Shown: positions 57,650-64,000 of the stretch, piece by piece
Position numbering within the stretch: position 1 is the stretch's first letter
Layout of the letters: each line of letters starts with the position of its first letter
From: Lactarius indigo
Taxonomy: Eukaryota > Basidiomycota > Agaricomycetes > Russulales > Russulaceae
DNA: 64,000 nucleotides
NCBI GenBank assembly: GCA_025766275.1
Contig: JAFKAC010000013.1
Location: 558,001 to 622,000 of the forward strand
Reading direction: 5' to 3'
The notes under the pieces: generated by a model
What the model was told of the DNA's origin: nothing
The model's input: only the letters and a program-made list of their open reading frames with translations
The model's database searches: none
Position numbers and translations under genes: made by a program

Positions 57650-57790
57650 TTATTTGCCTTATCCGCCAGGTTATCCGGGGTTCTATTCCCCTCCGGGGCC
57701 CTATTTGTCTCATCCGGGGCCCTATTTGTCTCATCCGGGGTCCTATTTGCCTTGGTCCTATTTGTCCCATCCAGCGTACTCTTCGCTATA
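57650..57790 (+). repeat. Pro/Tyr-rich spacer with 21 bp repeats
   Basis: Four to five imperfect copies of a PYLSHPG unit (CCCTATTTGTCTCATCCGGG) lie between the NACHT tail and the first ankyrin repeat. All copies are in frame. Confidence 0.8.
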
Positions 57791-57819
57791 TTCTCCAGAC
57801 TCGAAAATATCACCAAATC

Positions 57820-59250
57820 TAAAACCGAATCCATTGTACTATTCTGTACTTTGCGGGTTCTATGACTTGGTCAAGCACCTCGTCGCCAAGCACCCGCAGC
57901 ATGCCAACACTATTTATGGCCGATACAAGTTCCCACTGCTTGCGGCACTAAGCAAAGACCACGTCAAGATTGCAGAGCTCCTCCTTGAGCATGGTGCGAA
58001 CATTGATGTTCGGGAAACGACGGGAAAGACCATACTGCTCGAAGTGCTCTCTCTACCTCCACATAACGTTATCAACATAGTGAAATTTCTACTCAAACAC
58101 GGCATCGATGTGAATGCTCAGGATGGTGCTCTCATGAGTTCACTACATCTGGCAGAATATGCAGGCAGACTTGAGGTAGCTCAGATGCTCCTCGAGCACA
58201 AGGCAGATGTCAATTCTCAAGACAGCAACGGCAAGACTCCGCTGCACATACTATCGGAAAGGTGGATGTGCAATGAAGGCGACCTCAATCATGCACAGTT
58301 ACTATTAGATCATGGCGCGGATCTCAATAGGCGAGACAAGAACAACCAAATGCCGCTTCATCTAGCAATGGAGCGTGATTGGTTTCAGCTCACGCGGATT
58401 TTTATCGAGCACGGCGCAGATTCTAATGCCGAGAACAACAACGGCAAGGCCCCCTTGCATCTGCTGTCAGAAAGCCGGATCCGTGACGGCGATGCTCTGG
58501 ATCTTATGTGGCTTTTACTAGAGCATGGCGCGGAGGTGAACAAACGAGACACGAGTAACCGAACACCGTTACATCAGGCAATGGAGGGAGATTGGTTCCA
58601 GCTCGCGCGAATTCTTCTTGAGCACGGCGCAGATACCAATGCGGAGAATAACATCGGCAAGACCCCCTTGCATCTACTGTCAGAAAGCCGGATCCGTGAC
58701 GGCGATGCTCTGGATCTTATGTGGCTTTTACTAGAGCATGGCGCGGAGGTGAACAGACGAGACAAAAACAATCAAACGCCGTTACTTCTGGCAATGGTGC
58801 GGGATCGGTTCCAGCTCGCACGGACTCTTCTTGAGCATGGTGCAGATGCCCGTGCAGAGAACGACAACGGCGCGACCTTATTACACCTGCTGTCAGGAAG
58901 CCGAATTCACGACGAAGGTGATGCTCTTGACCTCGTATGGCTTTTACTAGAGCATGGCGTGGAGGTGAACAAACGAGACAAGGACCACCAAACGCCGTTA
59001 CATCTGGCAATGGGACGGGATCGGTTCAAGCTCGCACTGGTTTTTCTTGAGCACGGCGCAGATGCTAATGCTGAGAACAACAGCGGCAAGACCCCGTTAC
59101 ACATACTATCAGAACGCCAAATTTACGACCAAAGTTGTGCTGGCAATGCTTTTCTCGGTCACGCAAGGTCATCGTTGGAGAATGGCGCAGAGGTAAATGG
59201 ACGATACAAGAACAACGAAATACCACTACTTCTGGATATAAGTACGGGGG
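57820..59250 (+). repeat. Ankyrin repeats built from an alternating pair
   Basis: Twelve to thirteen repeats. In the middle, a 33-residue type (DWFQLARILLEHGAD) alternates with a 38-residue type (ESRIRDGDALDLMWLLLEHG). Copies starting at 58467 and 58680 are almost identical, so a 213-base pair was duplicated recently. Confidence 0.85.
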
Positions 59251-60585
59251 TTTCCAAGTTCGCCTACTAGAATTAAAACTGACGATTGAACATAACACAG
59301 ATGTCTCCATGGAGAAAACAGGCGAGGTCTCAGTGCACCAACTATCACGACACCAACTTACCCCTTGGGACTGGCAGCCTTCTGTCATCGAGGACATGTT
59401 ATACTCCCCCTGGGGACCCTGGGCATGGATTGAGGACGTACAAGATGAGGACCACACGGCACCGTCACATTCGGAGTCCAACTTTGGCCCAGTCGAAATT
59501 GCAGCAGCACCGCTTGACCAGGGCGTAGAAACCAACGCATGGAACGACGGGGGCGAGACCTCATGGTACCAGGGGTTAGAAGGTGAGTTCATACACAATG
59601 CGATAGTCTCAGTACTACACAGCGTTAACTTGAACTAGAGCGTGGTGGAGGCACGCACGTGCAAAACGAGACCCCCCCGACACCGCTACCCTTGGCACCG
59701 TCGTATCGGACTTGGAGCCTTGACATTGCAAGGGCGCCGCCCGACCGTGGTGAAACTGCCAACTTGGAAGATAATTTTTACCAGACCCAATTACACCCGG
59801 TGTCTGAAGGCGTATGTACCATCGAGCAAGATCGCATCCGCGTTGCAGAACTACTACTGGAGCGCGGTGCGGATGTCAACGCGACGGACAAAGACAACAG
59901 AACACCGTTACATTTGGCATCCTGCTACGGGAGGGTCGAACTCGCTCGAGTGCTGCTTGAAGGTGGTGCGACTATCAACTCGAAGGGAAACCAGGGCCGG
60001 ACCCCATTGCATGCGGCGGCCGAAGGAGGAGGATACCATTCTGATGACATTGATGACGTCCTTGTCGCACAACTATTACTGGAACGTGGCGCGGATGTCG
60101 ACTTTCTCGATGACGACCACCAAACCCCATTGCATCTGGCATCCTACTTTCGGAGGGTCGAAATGGTACTGGTATTGCTCAGCGCTGGTGCAAATGCCAG
60201 TGCAAAGAACTCCAATGGCCAGACCCCATTACACCTGGTGTCACAATGCCCATATCACTCCCGAGGCGATATCGCTGGCGTCACACGGCTATTACTGGAG
60301 CACGGCGCGGACGTGAATGCGCAAGACAAAAACCACGCGACTCCGTCAGATTTGGCGTCACGCCGCGGGAGGACGGAGATCACATCTTTGTTAGGCCATC
60401 AGAAAAACGATACGCTACTAGCAGAACTAGATCTATTTCCGTTACTATCGTGTCCAACGTGTTTCACAAAAACTACTAAAGACTTTTTGTAGCCCAACAA
60501 CGAATCGTAGACAGTTCCAGTTTTATTTGACAATACATACTCCATTGCATTGAATTCATGTTCAAGCCAAGGCCCCACTTCCGGC

Positions 60586-60611
60586 TTGTCTCCGGCCGAA
60601 GTCGGAGACAA
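60586..60611. other. Perfect 9 bp stem hairpin downstream of the ankyrin gene
   Basis: TTGTCTCCG and CGGAGACAA are separated by 8 bases, about 95 bases after the stop at 60492. It could be a 3' UTR structure; no function is claimed. Confidence 0.4.
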
Positions 60612-61122
60612 TATGCACATTTCGATTCAAGGGTAGCGACAGCGTAGCTCATCTGAACCAGATTTGGTGTCCATCCCTGCGGTCAGCGATCTACCATCCT
60701 CATCTTCCATCAGCAAATCGTCTTGTCAGACCCATCTCCATCGTCCTCGACAACGAGGGAGAGGGAAGGAGCAAGCCGAAAGAGTAGTCATGCGGGCCAA
60801 GGGCGTGGGCGTGATGACGACGCATGCAGTAGCACCCTCAGCTGGGGCGCAGGGGTTGCTCTTCAGGATCTGCTCGTGAGCGGGTCGCCGGTTCGTCTTC
60901 GACGCGCAGGGTAAGGAGGGGAAAGGTGGTTAGACTTGGTGGCGATAGGTAAGGTGTTGGTGATGCAGCCGGGTTCGGCTTGCGAAGGGCGAAGTGGGTG
61001 AGTACTAGCATAACTTAACCGCTGTAAACGGGTATTATCGAGTCCTTATCAGGTCCCTTCCCAGGGATGGCCTACGTCGTCAGTTACGCGCGGCCCTTCA
61101 GGGTGGTGACTCGGGGAAAGGT

Positions 61123-61139
61123 GAGCTGCGGCGCAGCTC
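61123..61139. other. Perfect 7 bp stem hairpin
   Basis: GAGCTGC-GGC-GCAGCTC in a gene-free region. Function unknown. Confidence 0.3.
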
Positions 61140-61792
61140 GTTGTCGTATCATCACGTCGAGCGACGAATCTTGAGGGCGTGTTATGGGGGAGATAGGGGG
61201 CGGGATATCAGGATGGTGGGAGAGAGCGAGGGAAGAATTGGCGACGTGACGAATGTGGGAAATTGGTGAACGCAAGCAAGCATGACTGCGGGGCGGTGCA
61301 GGTCTGACGCACTGCCTGGGCCCGTGCTGGGACCCGCAGGTAGAGGCGGAGGAAGTGTGTGTGTGTCAATGTGAGCATGAAGGGAGTGAGACGCAATTAA
61401 GGCCCGGGGAGGAACCGGCCGGACTTGCTACCTAGGCAGCGTCAGTTCGGGGTCGTAGTCGGTCGATGCTGCCTTATCTGGTGTGGCGATGACGACGAGA
61501 ACGCTCTTTCAGGCGAGGGGATAGGGATGATGAGGGCGGATCGCAGATCGCAATGGACCATTAGTGATTAGGATGCCAAAGGTGGCTCATTTTACGAAAT
61601 GAACAAAGAACGAGAGCGGTCAGTGCAGATGGCAATCCATTATACTGTAGTGAGTAACGGAGTCGGCGTACAGATGGGGATTCGGACCGCGTCTATGGCG
61701 ACTCAAAGATGTCGTGGGATGGAACTTCCATGCGACAAACGCGTAGGGATGAGTCGCATGACAAGGGTGTCAGCGCTGTACTTTCCAAAAAC

Positions 61793-61826
61793 GGATCCTT
61801 TCTTCCGTTACCATTTTGAGGCGCAT
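61793..61826. repeat. Second copy of the dispersed repeat of 54845
   Basis: AAACGGATCCTTTCTTCCGT then TACCATTTTGAGGCGC, followed by GAGGCAGT and TTCTCAGCTAA. It has no gene directly downstream, in contrast with the first copy. Confidence 0.6.
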
Positions 61827-62144
61827 CACTGGCGCCAAGGACGCGAGGCAGTGTGAGTTTTCTCAGCTAAAAGCCACGAGGTACTGTAATACACCATACC
61901 CTCTGTGGTGAATATACCGCATGCGTGTGTAAAGCACTAGCTTCATATGCGGACTTGGACACGAGACATCAGAGACGACAAGGAACGGATGCACCTGTGG
62001 GACTGACAACTGACGGGAAATTTCCAGATATGACCCCATTCGAAAACTAAGGTAGTTTTCAGACAATATTCGAAGCGCATGTAAATTAACCGCTCACCTT
62101 TTCACAGGCATGGATCAGCGCTACATGTCAGTCTTACAACCACG

Positions 62145-62390
62145 TGCACAGGGTGTTGCTAGCAGGCTTGGGTCCCACTTTTACTAGATGTAGATCGGCC
62201 TTGTCCGACCAGCCGCGACACCCTCGGGTGGTTGGCTAATTTGAGTGTGCTTGCCTCGGTGCTTATTCTTATTGCCGTACCGGGTTCAGGAAGGGGAAAG
62301 GTGCTGATGGCCAAGAATCGCGTTAGTTCCTCCTTTGTGTTATCGGCGTGGTGATCCTGGTGGTGATGGTAAAACAGCAACGCGATCCAT
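62145..62390 (+). pseudogene. Degenerate 3' relic of a DOMON/cytochrome b561 gene
   Basis: The stretch GTGCACAGGGTGTTGCTAGC aligns with the MHRVLLAGLG codons of the type-a copies. The TGGCTTGGCCT/CCACGACACG region, the last intron and the GTGATGATGGTG start of the tail exon follow in order. There are many substitutions and gaps, and no frame. It lies 8.6 kb to the right of the array boundary and is much older than the array copies. Confidence 0.6.
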
Positions 62391-62451
62391 GGCGCTTATT
62401 TTGGGAAAGGCGTCACAGATTATACAGATCAAATAGCATCAAACGCGGATG

Positions 62452-62548
62452 GGTAGCGTGGCCGAGTGGTCTAAGGCGCTGGATTTAAGTAAACTCTGCT
62501 TGACTCCCAGTGGGGAAAACCCGCGCGAGTTCGAACCTCGCCGCTACC
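62452..62548 (+). tRNA. tRNA-Leu (anticodon UAA) with a short intron
   Basis: The acceptor stem GGTAGCG (62452-62458) pairs with CGCTACC (62542-62548). The T arm is GCGAG-TTCGAAC-CTCGC. A long variable arm (GGGG-AAAA-CCC type) marks a class II tRNA. The anticodon TAA is at 62486-62488, preceded by TT and followed by G. About 15 extra bases (roughly 62490-62504) lie after the base next to the anticodon, the standard site of nuclear tRNA introns. The anticodon stem CTGG/CCAG is good; its last pair is not perfect, so the exact intron ends are uncertain. Confidence 0.85.
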
Positions 62549-62621
62549 AGTTTGCCTTTTTTTCTCTAGGCCAGGATTGGAGACAGCCTCATTTATCGTT
62601 GTCTTTGCGTCTCAGGCTGGA

Positions 62622-63946
62622 ATGAATACGCTTATCAATTCTGGTTGTTTTGAACAGCGAGGATGTCTGGTCTCTCAGCTCTTTCCTTCTGATTCGTGCA
62701 TCTTGATTGACGGGGGTTTGGTGCATTGGCTTGTCTCTGTTGTACTCGTAAATGGGCTAATGGTTTGAGAACAGGGATCAACGCTTGAAGACGTCTTTCA
62801 AATCGATACCGCTTCATCCCTTTGGTCCTCGGAGGCTCTGATTAAGAATCCCGAGTCTGTTATCGAAGCGCATCTCTTATTCCTACGAGCCGGTGCACGC
62901 CTTATCGAAACGGCGTCGTGAGGGATTTTCTTCCCCGAGCTTTTATTCCCACTTATTATCATAGGTATCAAGGTTCATTCAGCACATATGCAAGAGCGGG
63001 CTATTCACAGGACGACGCCACACGACTCATGCGCTCATCCGTCGCGCTTGCCGCCGAGGCGCGCAGGCGCTTCGCTGCTGAGTCACACGTCCCCATCGAC
63101 GGTATCAAGATCGCGCTCTCCCTCGCCGCATACGGCGCCTCCCTGCCCCTCCCACACGAGTTCGACGGCTTCTACCCGCCGCCCTACGGTCCACAAGCAT
63201 ACGTCCACAATTCCACGCTCCCAAACCGTAATGCCTTCCGCGCAGACGAGCGCGCACAAGAGGCGCAGGCCGAGGCCGCGCTCGCCGCATTCCACCTCGA
63301 GCGGCTGCGCGCGTACGCAGCCGATGCGCAGACGTGGCGCTCGATCGACGCACTCGCGTTCGAGACCGTCCCGCTCGCGCGCGAGGTGCGCGCTATACGC
63401 CGTGCTGTCGCTGCGCTCGAGGACGATGGTCTCGAGCGCAAGCCGTGGTGGGTATGCGCCGTGTATACGGACGGCGAGTTTCCCGAGCAGCAGCAGGGCG
63501 CCAGTGGTGAGCGCCTCGGCGCGAGGGACGTACTCGCTGCGTACTTTGGCGATGGCGGCGCTGCTCCCGGTAATTGCGGCGAGGAAGGCGCACGCTATGC
63601 AGTCCCCGATGCATTTGGCGTCAATTGCACTGCCGTCGCACATGTTGCCAAGGCTGTCGCTGCCGTGAGCGACGCGCTGGAGGAGACTGGTATCGCCACC
63701 CGCATCGGCAGTGGGAAACCCTGGCTCGTGCTCAAGCCGAATGGCGGTCAGACGTACGATATGGATACGCGTAAGTGGGGCTGGCGTGGCGGGGAGACGC
63801 CCTCGCAGGGAGACGAGTGGGCTGGGCAGCTCAGCGACATCGTGCGCGCCGCGACGGATAAGGGCGTTTGGGGCGGAATCCTGGTTGGCGGTTGCTGTAA
63901 AGCTGGCGACGACGAGTTGCGTGCGTTGGCTAAAGTGTTGGTTTGA
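62622..63946 (+). CDS. Homocysteine S-methyltransferase
   Basis: Three exons: 62622-62720, 62775-62917, 62965-63946, giving 407 residues with both GT-AG introns in frame. Family marks: DGGLGSTLED across the first junction (residues 30-39), an ETAS-YQGSF strand across the second, FGVNCT with zinc-ligand Cys302, and GGCC with the zinc pair Cys391-Cys392. The product moves a methyl group from S-methylmethionine or S-adenosylmethionine to homocysteine to form methionine; the donor cannot be told from sequence. The start is the first ATG in frame; a longer start upstream is not supported. At 407 residues it is somewhat longer than many fungal homologues, from Ala/Arg-rich inserts in exon 3, which is also GC-rich. 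It is intact and single-copy, 74 bases after the tRNA. Confidence 0.92.
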
Positions 63947-64000
63947 AATGGCCCGAATGGTGAAAGAAACGGAATGCATAATCAGGTACTGTATACTGGC

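Larger units (their letters stand above)
54995..60492 (+). pseudogene. Goodbye-NACHT-ankyrin STAND receptor with frameshifts
   Basis: Exon 1 is 54995-55276 (MSSPPQTAAQPSNFKSMLDA, the Goodbye-type N-terminal domain of fungal STAND proteins). Further Goodbye exons give AFPPAKVIFTG, EMAEVLVKIVIELLSIFSIA and DIEDALKRLDSLIQEEVQMA. GTQIEQDIRKWFSPPDPSTN leads into NACHT. Walker A is split by an intron: HGK-PGSGKSIL (56191/56226). Walker B is IIVDALDEC (about 56578). Next come FRWVFCQLEVL, RPLSVEELAELLAFEFD and FSHFSVKEFLMS, then a Pro/Tyr-rich spacer (57650-57790), then about 18 ankyrin repeats (57820-60400). Frame breaks lie near 55498, 55537, 57094 and 59250. The part 59270-59840 is poorly ankyrin-like, and a fresh frame runs from there to 60492. 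The role would be an intracellular non-self sensor; this copy is probably not functional as read. Confidence 0.8.
60493..62144. other. Region without a clear gene
   Basis: About 1.6 kb. Short open frames at 60664-60914 (Ser/Arg-rich) and 61599-61856 show no family features or matching intron pattern. Two hairpins are visible (60586-60611 and 61123-61139). One stretch (61793-61826) repeats a sequence at 54845. Confidence 0.5.

Noticed and set aside
60664..60914. Ser/Arg-rich short frames
   Set aside because: Low complexity and two overlapping frames of similar length; no reason to prefer either as a gene.
63083..63979. 298-codon antisense frame over the homocysteine methyltransferase
   Set aside because: The sense strand has full family motifs and clean introns; the antisense frame is a by-product of high GC third positions.

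Overview
The window looks like nuclear DNA of a filamentous basidiomycete, probably an Agaricomycete. Genes are broken by many 45-70 base GT-AG introns with CTRAC-like branch sites. The gene families are typical of these fungi: C2-NACHT-WD40 and Goodbye-NACHT-ankyrin STAND receptors, secreted cellobiose-dehydrogenase-type cytochromes fused to cytochrome b561, a GFA/CENP-V protein and an intron-containing tRNA. The species cannot be fixed from the sequence.

Bases 1 to about 53,693 are a tandem segmental duplication array. One unit reads: (1) a small tail-anchored, USE1-like SNARE relic on +; (2) a large C2-NACHT-WD40 receptor (called NLR here) on -; (3) a DOMON/cytochrome b561 gene on +; (4) an API5-like gene on +; (5) a second DOMON/b561 gene on +. 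NLR stop codons lie at 1678, 15640, 29212 and 45310, so the repeat period is 13.96, 13.57 and 16.10 kb. The third unit is longer because it carries an extra, 5'-truncated DOMON/b561 copy (35014-36485) and a 721 bp Helitron-like insertion (38812-39532). The fourth unit stops just after the API5 promoter at about 53,693. The left edge of the window cuts into one more DOMON/b561 copy, so the array continues to the left.

Most copies carry disablements, usually single-base indels. NLR3 (29212-34852) keeps open NACHT and WD40 exons, and the DOMON/b561 gene at 36826-38754 is the best preserved of its family. All API5 and USE1-like copies are broken. The copies are mosaics: the 5' C2 part of the NLRs groups 1+3 against 2+4, while the NACHT part groups 1+4 against 2+3, which points to gene conversion or unequal crossing-over.

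Bases 53,694-63,979 are single-copy. They hold a GFA-domain gene (intact), a Goodbye-NACHT-ankyrin receptor with several frameshifts, about 1.6 kb without a clear gene, a degenerate DOMON/b561 3' relic (about 62,145-62,390), a tRNA-Leu(UAA), and an intact homocysteine S-methyltransferase gene. The GFA gene now sits directly behind the duplicated API5 promoter region.

Two signals stand out: a recombining, WD40-homogenising NLR cluster co-amplified with secreted haem redox proteins, and a small Helitron-like family seen as one long copy and two short deletion derivatives. The single-base indels could partly be assembly error, so every pseudogene call should be read with that in mind.
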